A DNA stretch of 64,000 nt from Allobosea sp. 47.2.35 (GTDB lineage Bacteria > Pseudomonadota > Alphaproteobacteria > Rhizobiales > Beijerinckiaceae). Below, in pieces: positions 54,804 through 63,568 of this stretch; position 1 is the stretch's first letter; each line of letters opens with the position of its first letter. The stretch lies in the NCBI RefSeq assembly GCF_024655635.1, contig NZ_JANLGI010000004.1, forward strand, positions 62,001 through 126,000, read 5' to 3'. The notes under the pieces are model-generated. The model was not told the origin of the DNA and searched no databases. It was given only the letters and a program-made list of their open reading frames with translations. The position numbers and the translations under genes were made by a program.

Positions 54804-55149
54804 CGATCCGACATGCTCCTCAATCGACTTGCGTGGAAGCCGACCGGCTTTGCCCCACGCATGAAGGGGCGACCGTGAAGTCGCCTCATTCTTCGAGATT
54901 GCGATAAATCAAAGATCACGCTTGCGCCAGAGGGGCAATGAAGACTGCCCCCATCCACAGTGCGGCAAAATCGCACGAGGCCTTGACGAGGCTCTTGGGC
55001 CGGCGTTCCGCCTTGACAGGACCCACCCTGCATGGTCCGAACGCGTTTTATGTTGAGGAGCGGCGGGATTCTCTGGCGCGGTCGGCGTTTTGCCTGAATT
55101 CTGCGCTCCTGCTGCGGTTTCAAGGACCGGTTTGGAAGGGATGGCAGGG
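54804..55149. other. intergenic region between ctaC and the IalB gene
   Basis: About 345 bases separating divergent units. It must hold the promoters of ctaC (minus) and of the IalB-family gene (plus). A TTGACA at 55014-55019 could be a -35 box for the plus side, but no convincing -10 follows at the right distance. I see no gene, repeat or clear hairpin. Confidence 0.4.
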
Positions 55150-55659
55150 ATGATGAGGATCATCGGAGCGGCAGGCGCCCTGGCGCTGGCGCTCATGGGG
55201 ACGAGCCTCGCCGCCGGCTCCGCTTTCGCGCAGGGCGCGGTGCGCTCCACACATGGCGACTGGCAGATGCGCTGCGAGGTGCCGCCGGGCGCCAAGGCCG
55301 AGCAATGCGCGCTCGTCCAGAACGTTGCCGCCGAGGACAGGCCCAACCTGACGCTCCTCGTCATCGTGCTGAAGACGGCCGATCAGAAGAGCCGGCTCCT
55401 GCGCGTGGTCGCCCCGCTCGGCGTGCTTCTGCCCTCGGGCCTCGGCCTCAAGATCGACGACAAGGATATCGGCCGTGCCGGGTTCGTGCGCTGCCTGACC
55501 ACCGGTTGCGTGGCGGAGGTCGTCATGGACGATGCCCTGCTTGGCCAGCTCAAGGGCGGCAAGAGCGCGACTTTCATCGTATTCCAGACGCCGGAAGAGG
55601 GGGTGGGCGTGCCCGTTTCCCTCAATGGCTTCGGCCCGGGCGTGGAGGCGCTGCCGTGA
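55150..55659 (+). CDS. invasion-associated locus B (IalB) family protein
   Basis: A 169-residue secreted protein with a signal peptide (MMRIIGAAGALALALMGTSLAAGSAFA). The mature part matches the IalB family: STHGDWQMRCEVPPGAKAEQCALVQ, then GVLLPSGLGLKIDD and FVRCLTTGCVAEVVMDD, with four Cys likely in two disulfides. IalB was named in Bartonella invasion; homologues are common in non-pathogenic Rhizobiales, with unknown function. Starts at 55141 or 55153 are also possible. It overlaps the next gene by four bases. Confidence 0.88.
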   Translation: MMRIIGAAGALALALMGTSLAAGSAFAQGAVRSTHGDWQMRCEVPPGAKAEQCALVQNVAAEDRPNLTLLVIVLKTADQKSRLLRVVAPLGVLLPSGLGLKIDDKDIGRAGFVRCLTTGCVAEVVMDDALLGQLKGGKSATFIVFQTPEEGVGVPVSLNGFGPGVEALP

Positions 55660-56252
55660 TCGATCAGACTCTGTTCGCGAGCCGCTGGCTTGCCTTGCCG
55701 CTGCTGTGCCTCGGCCTTGCCGGCTGCGGATCGATGTCGTCCGGCGGCAACACCGCGCTCAACGTCGTTATGTTCCAGTCGGCCACGCCGCCGCCGGCCG
55801 ATCAGCTGCCCAAGGAAGACGATCCGGATTCCGGGCTGCTCTGCCCCGAGGTCATCATCTCCGACGGCGGCGCCGCGATCCGCGCTCAGGCAGGGCAGGA
55901 TTCGAGCGGCCTGCGCTATCAGATATCGATCACCAATGTCGCACGCGAGTGCACCGCGACCGGCAACGGCACGTTCCGCCTCAAGGTCGGTGTCGAGGGG
56001 CGCGTGCTGCTCGGCCCGGCCGGCAGCCCGGGCAGCTATGGCGCCACGCTGACGACGACGGTGATGCGCGGGACGAGCGTCATCGGCAAGCGCAGCGCGC
56101 GCGTCGGCGCGTCGATTCCCTCCGGGCAGAGCGGCGCCGATTTCATCCATGTCGAGGAAGGCATCATGGTGCCGGCCGGCAAGGGCGACGTCGAGATATT
56201 CGTCGGTTTGGGCGGCGGCGGGCCTGCCGCCCCGGCGCGCAGGCGCCGCTGA
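55656..56252 (+). CDS. putative lipoprotein, hypothetical
   Basis: A 198-residue protein starting at a GTG whose last bases form the IalB stop (GTGA). A hydrophobic leader with the lipobox LAGC (ALPLLCLGLAGCGS, Cys about residue 23) marks it as a lipoprotein. The mature part is beta-rich, with LLCPEVIISDGGAAIRAQAGQ, YQISITNVARECTATGNG and a Gly/Ala/Arg tail. I do not recognise a family by name. Translational coupling suggests that it works with the IalB protein at the cell envelope. Confidence 0.8.
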   Translation: MIDQTLFASRWLALPLLCLGLAGCGSMSSGGNTALNVVMFQSATPPPADQLPKEDDPDSGLLCPEVIISDGGAAIRAQAGQDSSGLRYQISITNVARECTATGNGTFRLKVGVEGRVLLGPAGSPGSYGATLTTTVMRGTSVIGKRSARVGASIPSGQSGADFIHVEEGIMVPAGKGDVEIFVGLGGGGPAAPARRRR

Positions 56253-56344
56253 TAAAGCTGATAAAACAGCTTTGCCGTGAAAGACGACGGCGCGCCGATT
56301 GACTCGGTCGGCGCGTCTTGTATCTGTGCCGAAGCCGCATATCC

Positions 56345-56535
56345 CCGCGGGAGAGACCGGGCTTCGAGCCCGGCGCCGAAGGCGCAACCGCCCCGGAAAC
56401 GCTCAGGCAAAAGGGCCGCTGGGGATTTGGCGCTCTGGAAAGCGGCGGGCAGCGATGCCCGCCCACCGACGGGTGTAACTTGTCCGATCTTATGGGTCGG
56501 GTGGGGAAATCTCTCAGGTGCCGAGACAGAGGGGG
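56345..56535 (+). ncRNA. tandem glycine riboswitch
   Basis: Two glycine aptamers in series. Aptamer one (about 56345-56420) has GGGAGAGACC, CGCCGAAGGCGCAACCG and GGAAACGCTCAGGCAAAAGG. Aptamer two (about 56431-56535) has GCTCTGGAAAGC, CACCGACGGGTGTAACTTG and CTCTCAGGTGCCGAGACAGAG. Both cores match the known consensus. It lies just upstream of gcvT, so glycine should switch the cleavage operon on. Confidence 0.95.
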
Positions 56536-56541
56536 CGCGTT

Positions 56542-56559
56542 CCGGACACTATCGTCCGG
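56542..56559 (+). promoter_or_regulatory. small hairpin between riboswitch and gcvT
   Basis: CCGGAC at 56542-56547 pairs with GTCCGG at 56554-56559. No T run follows. The ribosome-binding GGGAGGGG is 17 bases further on. It could be the expression platform, acting on translation. Confidence 0.4.
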
Positions 56560-56590
56560 GGCTTGCGCTTGACTCTGGGAGGGGCATGCC

Positions 56591-57745
56591 ATGGCTGCCG
56601 AGGCCAATACCGATACCGTCGGCGCTGCTGCGCCGCTGAAGACCCCGCTCCATGCGCGCCATGTCGCGCTGGGCGCCCGTATGGTGCCCTTCGCGGGCTA
56701 CGACATGCCGGTGCAGTATCCTTCGGGCATCCTGACCGAGCATAATTGGACGCGCGAGAAGGCTGGGCTCTTCGACGTCTCGCATATGGGCCAGTGCTTC
56801 CTGATCGGCCCCGATCACGAGACCACGGCGAAGGCGCTGGAAGCGCTGATCCCCGCCGATATCGTCAATCTCGCCCCCGGCAAGCAGCGCTATTCGCAGC
56901 TCCTCAACGAGGAGGGCGGCATTCTCGACGACCTGATGGTGACGCGCTCGATCGATCCTGACGAGGACGGCGCGCTCTATATCGTCGTCAACGCCGCCTG
57001 CAAGGACGCCGACTACGCCCATATCGAGGCGCGCCTGCCGGCCAATGTGAAGCTGGTCAAGGCCGAGCATCGCGGCCTGATCGCCCTGCAGGGCCCGGGC
57101 GCCGAGGCGGCGCTCGCCGCGATCGCTCCCGAAGCGGCCGAGATGGGCTTCATGTCCTCGCGCACCATGAAGGTCGCCGGCATCAAGGCGAATGTCAGCC
57201 GCTCCGGCTATACCGGTGAGGACGGCTACGAAATCTCCGCCGCCGCCAACAAGATCGGCGAAATCTGGGACACGCTGCTGCTCGACGGCAACGTCAAGCC
57301 GATCGGCCTCGGCGCCCGTGATTCGCTGCGCCTCGAGGCCGGCCTGTGCCTCTACGGCCATGACATCGACACCACGACCTCGCCGATCGAGGCCGCGCTC
57401 AACTGGTCGATCCAGAAGCGCCGTCGCGAGGAAGGCGGTTTCCCCGGCGCCGCGCGCGTCCAGCGCGAGCTCGCCGAGGGCGTCTCGCGCATCCGCGTCG
57501 GCCTGAAGCCGGAAGGCCGTGCTCCGGCCCGCGAGGGCACCGAGATCGCGACGCCTGAGGGCGAGGTGATCGGCGTCGTGACCTCCGGTGGCTTCGGCCC
57601 GACGCTCAACGGCCCCTGCGCCATGGGCTATGTCGCCAAGGCCCATTCCGCGCCGGGCACGCAGCTCAACCTGATCGTGCGCGGCAAGCCGCTGCCGGCC
57701 GTCGTGGCGACGATGCCTTTCGTGCCGAACGGCTACAAGCGCTGA
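56591..57745 (+). CDS. gcvT: glycine cleavage system T protein (aminomethyltransferase)
   Basis: A 384-residue tetrahydrofolate-dependent aminomethyltransferase that takes the methylene group from the H-protein arm, releasing ammonia. Signatures: FAGYDMPVQYPSGILTEHNWTR, LFDVSHMGQ, GYTGEDGYEI and LGARDSLRLEAGLCLYGHDID. GGGAGGGG lies six bases before the ATG. It is first of gcvT-gcvH-gcvPA-gcvPB, controlled by the glycine riboswitch. Confidence 0.97.
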   Translation: MAAEANTDTVGAAAPLKTPLHARHVALGARMVPFAGYDMPVQYPSGILTEHNWTREKAGLFDVSHMGQCFLIGPDHETTAKALEALIPADIVNLAPGKQRYSQLLNEEGGILDDLMVTRSIDPDEDGALYIVVNAACKDADYAHIEARLPANVKLVKAEHRGLIALQGPGAEAALAAIAPEAAEMGFMSSRTMKVAGIKANVSRSGYTGEDGYEISAAANKIGEIWDTLLLDGNVKPIGLGARDSLRLEAGLCLYGHDIDTTTSPIEAALNWSIQKRRREEGGFPGAARVQRELAEGVSRIRVGLKPEGRAPAREGTEIATPEGEVIGVVTSGGFGPTLNGPCAMGYVAKAHSAPGTQLNLIVRGKPLPAVVATMPFVPNGYKR

Positions 57746-57780
57746 ACCCTTTCCCAGACAACTGACGCTAGGAGGAAACC

Positions 57781-58155
57781 ATGGCCGAGACCCGCTACAG
57801 CAAGGACCACGAATATATTCGCATCGAGGGTGACGTCGGCACCGTCGGCATCTCCGACTACGCCCAGTCGCAGCTCGGCGACGTCGTCTTCGTCGAGCTG
57901 CCGAGCGTCGGCAAGGCGCTGTCCAAGGGCGGCGAAGCCGCTGTGGTCGAGAGCGTCAAGGCCGCGTCCGAGGTCTACGCCCCGGTTTCCGGCGAGGTCG
58001 TCGAGGTCAATGGCGAGCTCGAAGCCGCGCCCGGCACCGTCAACGAGGACCCGGCCGGCAAGGGCTGGTTCCTCAAGATCAAGATCAAGGACGCCGGCGA
58101 GCTCGACGCCCTGATGAACGAGGCCGAGTACCAGGACTACGTGAAGTCGCTCTGA
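57781..58155 (+). CDS. gcvH: glycine cleavage system H protein
   Basis: A 124-residue lipoyl carrier protein. The lipoylated residue is Lys60 in [33 protein letters not shown] and ITDYAQ-like [18 protein letters not shown] are typical. It shuttles the aminomethyl group between the P, T and L proteins. AGGAGGAAA precedes its ATG, 35 bases after gcvT. Confidence 0.98.
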   Translation: MAETRYSKDHEYIRIEGDVGTVGISDYAQSQLGDVVFVELPSVGKALSKGGEAAVVESVKAASEVYAPVSGEVVEVNGELEAAPGTVNEDPAGKGWFLKIKIKDAGELDALMNEAEYQDYVKSL

Positions 58156-58158
58156 CCG

Positions 58159-58297
58159 GGTGTCTTCCCGCACGCGCTGCGGCACGAAGTGCTGCTGCGC
58201 AGATGCGGGACCGCCCTCAGGATAAGGCGCCTTCCCGTCGCACGATCCCGTGTCTGCGCAGCGGCATTGCATGCCGCAGCGCGCACGGGATGACACC
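58159..58297. repeat. intergenic palindromic repeat inside the gcv operon
   Basis: The 160-base gap between gcvH and gcvPA is filled by an imperfect palindrome: GGTGTCTTCCCGCACGCG at the left is nearly the reverse complement of the CGCGCACGGGATGACACC right end, and the inner TGCTGCGCAGATGCGGGA pairs with TCCCGTGTCTGCGCAGC near 58247. It contains no gene. Confidence 0.7.
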
Positions 58298-58315
58298 CCG
58301 AAACGGAATCACCCC

Positions 58316-59656
58316 ATGCGCTATCTCCCGCTCACCGATACCGACCGCGAGGACATGCTCGCGCGGATCGGCGTCTCCGATGTCGACGCGCTGTTCAGCG
58401 ACGTGCCGGCCGGCAAGCTGCTGAAGGCCCCGGTCGACCTGCCCCGCGCCAAGGGCGAGCTTGAGGTCGAGCGCATCCTCGGCAAGATGGCCGGCAAGAA
58501 CACCGCCGCCTCCGCCGTTCCCTTCTTCGTCGGCGCCGGCGCCTACAAGCACCATGTCCCGGCGACGGTGGATCATCTGATCCAGCGCTCGGAATTCCTG
58601 ACCAGCTACACGCCCTACCAGCCCGAGATCGCGCAGGGCACGCTGCAATATCTCTTCGAGTTCCAGACCCAGGTCGCGGCGCTGACCGGCATGGAGGTCG
58701 CCAACGCCTCGATGTATGACGGCTCGACCGGTACGGCTGAGGCCGTGCTGATGGCGCATCGCGTCACCAAGCGCCGCAAGGCGGTGCTCTCCGGCGGCCT
58801 GCACCCGCATTACACCGCGGTCGTCGAGACCCTGTCCGAGATGGCCAATGACGAGGTCGTGGCGCTGAAGCCCGACGTCTCGGCCAATGAGGACATCCTC
58901 TCCCAGATCGACGACAGCACCTCCTGCGTCGTGGTCCAGTCGCCGGACGTCTTCGGCAACCTGCGCGACCTCAGGCCGATCGCCGAGAAGGCCCATGCCC
59001 ATGGCGCGCTGCTGATCGCGGTCTTCACCGAGGTCGTGTCGCTCGGCGCCGTCGTGCCGCCGGGTGCGCAGGACGCCGATATCGTCGTCGGCGAAGGGCA
59101 GTCGATCGGCAACGCCCTGAATTTCGGCGGCCCCTATGTCGGCCTCTTCGCCGCCAAGTCGAAATATATCCGCCAGATGCCGGGCCGGCTCTGCGGCGAG
59201 ACGGTCGATTCGACCGGCCAGCGCGGCTTCGTGCTGACGCTCTCGACCCGCGAGCAGCATATCCGCCGCGACAAGGCGACATCGAACATCTGCACCAATT
59301 CCGGCCTCTGCGTGCTGGCCTTCACCATCCACATGACGCTGCTGGGCCAGACCGGCCTCGCCCGTCTCGCCGAGGTGAACCACGCCAATGCCGTGAAGCT
59401 CGCCGACGCGCTCGCGGGCGTCGAGGGCGTGACCGTGCTCAACGACAGCTTCTTCAACGAGTTCACCGTGAAGCTGAAGAAGCCCGCCGCCGAAGTCGTC
59501 GAGGTGCTCGCCGCCAAGGGCATCCTGGCCGGCGTCCCCGTCTCGCGGCTCCTGCCCAAAGCCGGGCTCGACGACCTGCTGATCATCGCCTCGACCGAGG
59601 TGAATACCGATGAAGACCGGGCGGCCCTCGTGGCGGCGCTCGTGGAGGTGCTGTGA
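58316..59656 (+). CDS. gcvPA: glycine dehydrogenase (decarboxylating) subunit 1
   Basis: A 446-residue alpha subunit of the split, two-subunit P protein, which decarboxylates glycine. It starts [15 protein letters not shown], with [40 protein letters not shown] and [15 protein letters not shown], all family hallmarks. The PLP Lys is on subunit 2. The ATG lies after the palindromic repeat and has only a weak ribosome-binding site. The stop overlaps the gcvPB start. Confidence 0.97.
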   Translation: MRYLPLTDTDREDMLARIGVSDVDALFSDVPAGKLLKAPVDLPRAKGELEVERILGKMAGKNTAASAVPFFVGAGAYKHHVPATVDHLIQRSEFLTSYTPYQPEIAQGTLQYLFEFQTQVAALTGMEVANASMYDGSTGTAEAVLMAHRVTKRRKAVLSGGLHPHYTAVVETLSEMANDEVVALKPDVSANEDILSQIDDSTSCVVVQSPDVFGNLRDLRPIAEKAHAHGALLIAVFTEVVSLGAVVPPGAQDADIVVGEGQSIGNALNFGGPYVGLFAAKSKYIRQMPGRLCGETVDSTGQRGFVLTLSTREQHIRRDKATSNICTNSGLCVLAFTIHMTLLGQTGLARLAEVNHANAVKLADALAGVEGVTVLNDSFFNEFTVKLKKPAAEVVEVLAAKGILAGVPVSRLLPKAGLDDLLIIASTEVNTDEDRAALVAALVEVL

Positions 59657-61227
59657 TGTTGAACCGTCAGGGACGTCCCACCCAGGCTGGCGAGGCCGCT
59701 CATGCCGAGCACGCCACCTTCACCGGCAACAAGGCTCTCCAGCAGGTCGAGCCGCTGATCTTCGAGATCGGCCATCACGAGGCCACCGGCGTCGATATCG
59801 ACAAGCCCGCGCCGTTCAAGTCGCGGCTCGGCAAGCATGCCCGCCAGGGCGAGATCGGCCTGCCCGGCCTCTCGGAGCCCGAGACGATGCGCCACTTCGT
59901 GCGCCTCAGCCAGAAGAACTACGGGATCGATACCGGGCTCTTCCCGCTCGGCTCTTGCACGATGAAGCACAATGCCCGCCTCAACGAGAAGGTGGCGCGT
60001 TTGCCGGGCTTCTCCGACGTGCATCCGCTGCAGCCGCTCTCGAGCGTGCCCGGCGCGCTCGACCTGATGCTGGAGCTCGCCCGCTACCTGATGACGCTGA
60101 CCGGCATGCCGGCGGTGGCCCTCTCTCCGAAGGCCGGCGCCCATGGCGAGGCCTGCGGCATGATGGCGATCAAGGCTGCGATCGCCGCCAAGGGCGAGGG
60201 CGCAACCCGCAATGTCGTGCTCGTTCCCGAATCGGCGCATGGCACCAACCCGGCGACGGCGGCTCTGATCGGCTTCTCGGTGAAGGCGGTTCCGGCCCGT
60301 CCGGACGGCACCGTCGCGGTCGAGGACGTCAAGGCCCTGCTCGGGCCGGATATCGCCGCGATCATGCTGACCAACCCGAACACCTGCGGCATCTTCGAGC
60401 CTCAGATCGTCGAGATCGCCGCGGCGATGCATGAGGCCGGCGCCTATTTCTACTGCGACGGCGCCAACTTCAACGCCATCGTCGGCAAGGCCCGTCCGGG
60501 CGATCTCGGCGTCGACGCGATGCACATCAACCTGCACAAGACCTTCTCGACGCCGCATGGCGGCGGCGGTCCGGGTGCCGGCCCGGTCGTGCTCTCCGAG
60601 CGCCTGGCGCCCTTCGCGCCGGTGCCCTTCATCCATGTCGAGAACGGCAAGCCGCATCTGATCGAGTCGCGCGGCGAAGCCCCGGCGGGCAACCAGCCCT
60701 TCGGCCGCATGACCGCCTTCCACGGTCAGATGGGCATGTATGTCCGCGCTTTGGCTTACATGCTCAGCCACGGCTCTGACGGCATGCGCCAGGCGTCGGA
60801 GGATGCGGTGCTGAACGCGAACTACATCCGCGCCGGGCTCAGTGACCTGATGTCGCTGCCCTTCCCGGACCACCCGTCGATGCACGAGGTGCTGTTCGAC
60901 GACGAATGGTTGAAGGGCTCGGGCGTCTCGACCCTCGATTTCGCCAAGGCGATGATCGACGAGGGCTACCATCCGATGACGGTGTATTTCCCGCTCGTCG
61001 TCCATGGCGCCATGCTGATCGAGCCGACCGAGTCGGAATCGAAGGCGGCGCTCGACCTCTTCATCGCGACGATGCGCGACCTCGCCATCGCGGCCAAGGG
61101 CAATGACAAGGAGCGCTTCACCAGCGCCCCGCATCACGCCCCGATCCGCCGCCTCGACGAGACCCGCGCCGCCCGTTCGCCGGTGCTGAAATGGGAAAAG
61201 CCGGCTCCGGCCAAGGCCGCCGAGTAA
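59656..61227 (+). CDS. gcvPB: glycine dehydrogenase (decarboxylating) subunit 2
   Basis: A 523-residue beta subunit with the PLP-binding Lys in HINLHKTFSTPHGGGGPG. Also seen: GLFPLGSCTMKHNARLNE, SPKAGAHGEACGM, PESAHGTNPATAAL and MLTNPNTCGIFEP. ATG at 59656 overlaps the gcvPA stop by one base and has GGAGG seven bases before; a GTG one codon earlier is also possible. The Pro/Ala/Lys tail is short. It closes the gcv operon. Confidence 0.97.
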   Translation: MLNRQGRPTQAGEAAHAEHATFTGNKALQQVEPLIFEIGHHEATGVDIDKPAPFKSRLGKHARQGEIGLPGLSEPETMRHFVRLSQKNYGIDTGLFPLGSCTMKHNARLNEKVARLPGFSDVHPLQPLSSVPGALDLMLELARYLMTLTGMPAVALSPKAGAHGEACGMMAIKAAIAAKGEGATRNVVLVPESAHGTNPATAALIGFSVKAVPARPDGTVAVEDVKALLGPDIAAIMLTNPNTCGIFEPQIVEIAAAMHEAGAYFYCDGANFNAIVGKARPGDLGVDAMHINLHKTFSTPHGGGGPGAGPVVLSERLAPFAPVPFIHVENGKPHLIESRGEAPAGNQPFGRMTAFHGQMGMYVRALAYMLSHGSDGMRQASEDAVLNANYIRAGLSDLMSLPFPDHPSMHEVLFDDEWLKGSGVSTLDFAKAMIDEGYHPMTVYFPLVVHGAMLIEPTESESKAALDLFIATMRDLAIAAKGNDKERFTSAPHHAPIRRLDETRAARSPVLKWEKPAPAKAAE

Positions 61228-61238
61228 GGTGTTTTCGG

Positions 61239-61265
61239 CCATGCTGACGGCATTCGTCAGCATGG
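61239..61265 (+). terminator. perfect hairpin after gcvPB
   Basis: CCATGCTGACG and CGTCAGCATGG form an 11-bp stem with a 5-base loop, 11 bases after the stop. No strong T run follows, so it may be a weak terminator or a 3'-end stabiliser. Confidence 0.5.
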
Positions 61266-61317
61266 TGAAGGACGCTGGCCGCTTCTTAAGCATTCCTTGA
61301 CCATGTCGCGGAATGAT

Positions 61318-61351
61318 CCCCCGGTGCCGCTCTGTGCGGCCCGGGGGTTTT
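61318..61351 (+). terminator. terminator-like hairpin touching the L,D-transpeptidase start
   Basis: CCCCCGG at 61318-61324 pairs with CCGGGGG at 61341-61347, with an inner CCGC/GCGG stem, then TTTT. The T run ends one base before the next ATG, and the GGGGG is the only ribosome-binding-like sequence. Confidence 0.65.
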
Positions 61352-61352
61352 C

Positions 61353-62612
61353 ATGTCTGCGCGTCCCTCCATCCTCGCTCTTGCGGCCGCTGCTTTGCTG
61401 GCCTCGACGGCGCTCGTGCGTGCCAACGAGCCGAGCTATGGCCCCAACACCTATGACCGCACGCTCGAGGCCTTGATCGCGCATGAGGACGTCGCCAATC
61501 GCGGCGGCTGGCCCAAGGTGCCGGCGAGCGCGAGCGCGCTGAAGCTGGATTCGCAAGGCGCCGATGTCGTCGCGCTGAAGCAGCGCCTGCTCGCCAGCGG
61601 CGATCTCGCGCCCGAGGCCGTGGCCGGCGATGTCTATGACGCGAACGTGGTCGAGGCGGTGAAGCGTTTCCAGCGCCGCCACGGCCTGTCGGATCTCGGC
61701 ACGGTCGGACGCCTGACGCTCAAGGCGATGAACACGCCGGTCGAATCGCGCCTGAACCAGCTCACCGCGACATTGGAGCGCCTCAAGGGCAACGGCTTCA
61801 ACTTCGCCAGTCGCTATGTCGTGGTGAACATCCCCGGCGCCAGCGTCGAGGCTGTCGAGAACGGCACCGTCGCCCAGCGCCATCTCGCCATCGTCGGGCG
61901 CCCGGATCGGCCTTCGCCGGTGATCCAGGCCAATATCTCCTCGGTCAATCTGAACCCGTACTGGACGGTGCCGATGTCGATCGTGAAAGCCGACATCATC
62001 CCGCATATGCGCAAGGACCCGAGCTTCATCGCCAAGTCGAACATGAAATTGCTCGGCGCCGAGAACAAGGAGATCGACCCGGCCAGCGTCAACTGGGCGA
62101 CCCTGAAGAACCCCTATTTCTATGTTCGCCAGGAGCCGGGGCCGACCAACTCGCTCGGCCAGATGAAGATCGACATGCCCAACAGCGATGCGGTCTACAT
62201 GCACGACACGCCGAAGAAGACGCTGTTCCGCAACGACATCCGTTTCAACTCGTCCGGCTGCGCCCGTATCGAGGGCGTCCGCGACCTCGGAGCCTGGCTG
62301 CTGGAGGGTTCGGAATGGAACCGCCAGTCGATCGAGGACGAGATCGCCAAGGGCGAGCGCAAGAACATCGCGCTGAAGAAGCAGGTTCCCGTCGCCTGGG
62401 TCTATCTCACGGGCTGGCAGGGCGCGGACGGGCAGGTCCAGTTCCGCGACGACATCTATGGGCTCGACACCCCGCAGGGCATCGTCACCTCGACGATCCA
62501 GCCGCGCAAGCCCAAGCCCAAGGCGGCCGTGGCGCCGCCGGCAAGGCCTGTCGCGGCACCGATGGCAGCCTCGGGCAATCCGCCGGCCGTGACGACGACA
62601 GCGAGCAACTGA
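61353..62612 (+). CDS. L,D-transpeptidase family protein (YcbB-like)
   Basis: A 419-residue periplasmic peptidoglycan crosslinking enzyme. Order: signal peptide (MSARPSILALAAAALLASTALVRA), a peptidoglycan-binding helical domain (about 70-130, QGADVVALKQRLLASGDL and AVKRFQRRHGLSDLGTVG), the YkuD catalytic domain (about 150-320) and a Pro/Ala tail. The catalytic Cys is in FNSSGCARIE and the His in VYMHDTP. SSGC for SHGC is the form found in YcbB-type members. The ATG follows directly a terminator-like hairpin, which hides its ribosome-binding site. Confidence 0.92.
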   Translation: MSARPSILALAAAALLASTALVRANEPSYGPNTYDRTLEALIAHEDVANRGGWPKVPASASALKLDSQGADVVALKQRLLASGDLAPEAVAGDVYDANVVEAVKRFQRRHGLSDLGTVGRLTLKAMNTPVESRLNQLTATLERLKGNGFNFASRYVVVNIPGASVEAVENGTVAQRHLAIVGRPDRPSPVIQANISSVNLNPYWTVPMSIVKADIIPHMRKDPSFIAKSNMKLLGAENKEIDPASVNWATLKNPYFYVRQEPGPTNSLGQMKIDMPNSDAVYMHDTPKKTLFRNDIRFNSSGCARIEGVRDLGAWLLEGSEWNRQSIEDEIAKGERKNIALKKQVPVAWVYLTGWQGADGQVQFRDDIYGLDTPQGIVTSTIQPRKPKPKAAVAPPARPVAAPMAASGNPPAVTTTASN

Positions 62613-62618
62613 GAACCC

Positions 62619-63425
62619 TCAGGGGCGCTTCAGGATCGCCATCACCGCGTCGATCGCCTCGGCACGCGCCTTCGGGTCGCTGCCGATGGTGACCATGCCG
62701 TCGGGCCGCTGCGAATAGGCCGCCTTGCGCTCGCGCAGCGGCAGGTTCGGGTGGTCGAAATTGTGATAGGCGCCGGGGAAGCCGACGAAGCGCACCCTGC
62801 TGCTGCGGGCCAGTTCCTCGCAAGGTGTCGCCGGCGTCCAGTCATCGGCCAGGCCCTGGAAAATCGCGGTATCGATCTGGGCCTGCCAGCCCCGATTCAG
62901 GAAGACGCGGCAGCCGGGATAGAAGGCGATGACATGCCGCAGGCGCTTGGCTTCGGGCGCTCCCGCGACGTGCATCGCCGCCGAGCCACCATTGGACCAG
63001 CCGATCAGCGCGATGCGCTGCTTTTGAGCGAAGCTCTGCTTCTCCAGCCAGTCGATGGCAGCGAAGGCGTCGCGAGCGCGTCCGGCCGGCGTCAGCGCAC
63101 GCTCGCGCTCGTTGCACAGCGCCTTGATGCCGCGCGGCCCGAAGCTATCGACGAGGAGCACGGCGTAGCCGGCCGCCGTGAGACGCTGCGACCAGTCGCT
63201 CTCGCGGGCATTGATTTCCCCTGAACCCCTGTAGAGCCCGGCGCAGCCATGCAGGCCGATGACGACCGGGAAGGGGCCCTGACCCGCCGGGCGCGCCAGC
63301 CAACCCACGAGATCGCGTGAATCGCGCGACGGAAAGCTCACCTTCTCGAACGCACCCGCAGGAGCCACAGCCGCGACGAACGGTAGGAATGCGATGGCGA
63401 GCACACGGGCAAGGCGGCCGATCAT
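62619..63425 (-). CDS. secreted dienelactone hydrolase family protein
   Basis: A 268-residue alpha/beta hydrolase with a signal peptide (MIGRLARVLAIAFLPFVAAVAPAGA). The nucleophile elbow is GWSNGG (Ser, not Cys), the Asp is in LADDWTPATPCE and the His in GAYHNFDHP. LHGCAGLYRGSGE and SFGPRGIKALC match the paralogue at 17.2-18.1 kb in order and spacing, including the Cys of HGC and PGC. The substrate is not known. It is convergent to the L,D-transpeptidase. Confidence 0.88.
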   Translation of the reverse strand: MIGRLARVLAIAFLPFVAAVAPAGAFEKVSFPSRDSRDLVGWLARPAGQGPFPVVIGLHGCAGLYRGSGEINARESDWSQRLTAAGYAVLLVDSFGPRGIKALCNERERALTPAGRARDAFAAIDWLEKQSFAQKQRIALIGWSNGGSAAMHVAGAPEAKRLRHVIAFYPGCRVFLNRGWQAQIDTAIFQGLADDWTPATPCEELARSSRVRFVGFPGAYHNFDHPNLPLRERKAAYSQRPDGMVTIGSDPKARAEAIDAVMAILKRP

Positions 63426-63511
63426 TCCGAAACTCCGTGGCTTGCAGGCACGCGATGGAGGAGCGCGGTCATGGTACCCCGCCCGGCGATCTCAGCGGGA
63501 GAGCGGCAAAG

Positions 63512-63541
63512 AAAAACGCCGCGTCCTTGCGGGCGCGGCGT
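63512..63541 (-). terminator. intrinsic terminator of the atp genes
   Basis: On the minus strand ACGCCGCG pairs with CGCGGCGT across a 10-base loop, followed by TTTTT. It lies 28 bases past the atpF stop. Confidence 0.85.
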
Positions 63542-63568
63542 CAACTTATCGAGCAATCGGCCCAAGGC

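Noticed and set aside
55014-55042. TTGACA as a promoter -35 box for the IalB gene
   Set aside because: The bases about 17 downstream (TCCGAA) are a poor -10. Other TTGAC strings lie close by. Too weak to list as a promoter.
59134-61293. 719-residue minus-strand frame opposite gcvPA/gcvPB
   Set aside because: Shadow of two conserved genes, without a plausible start site or domain.
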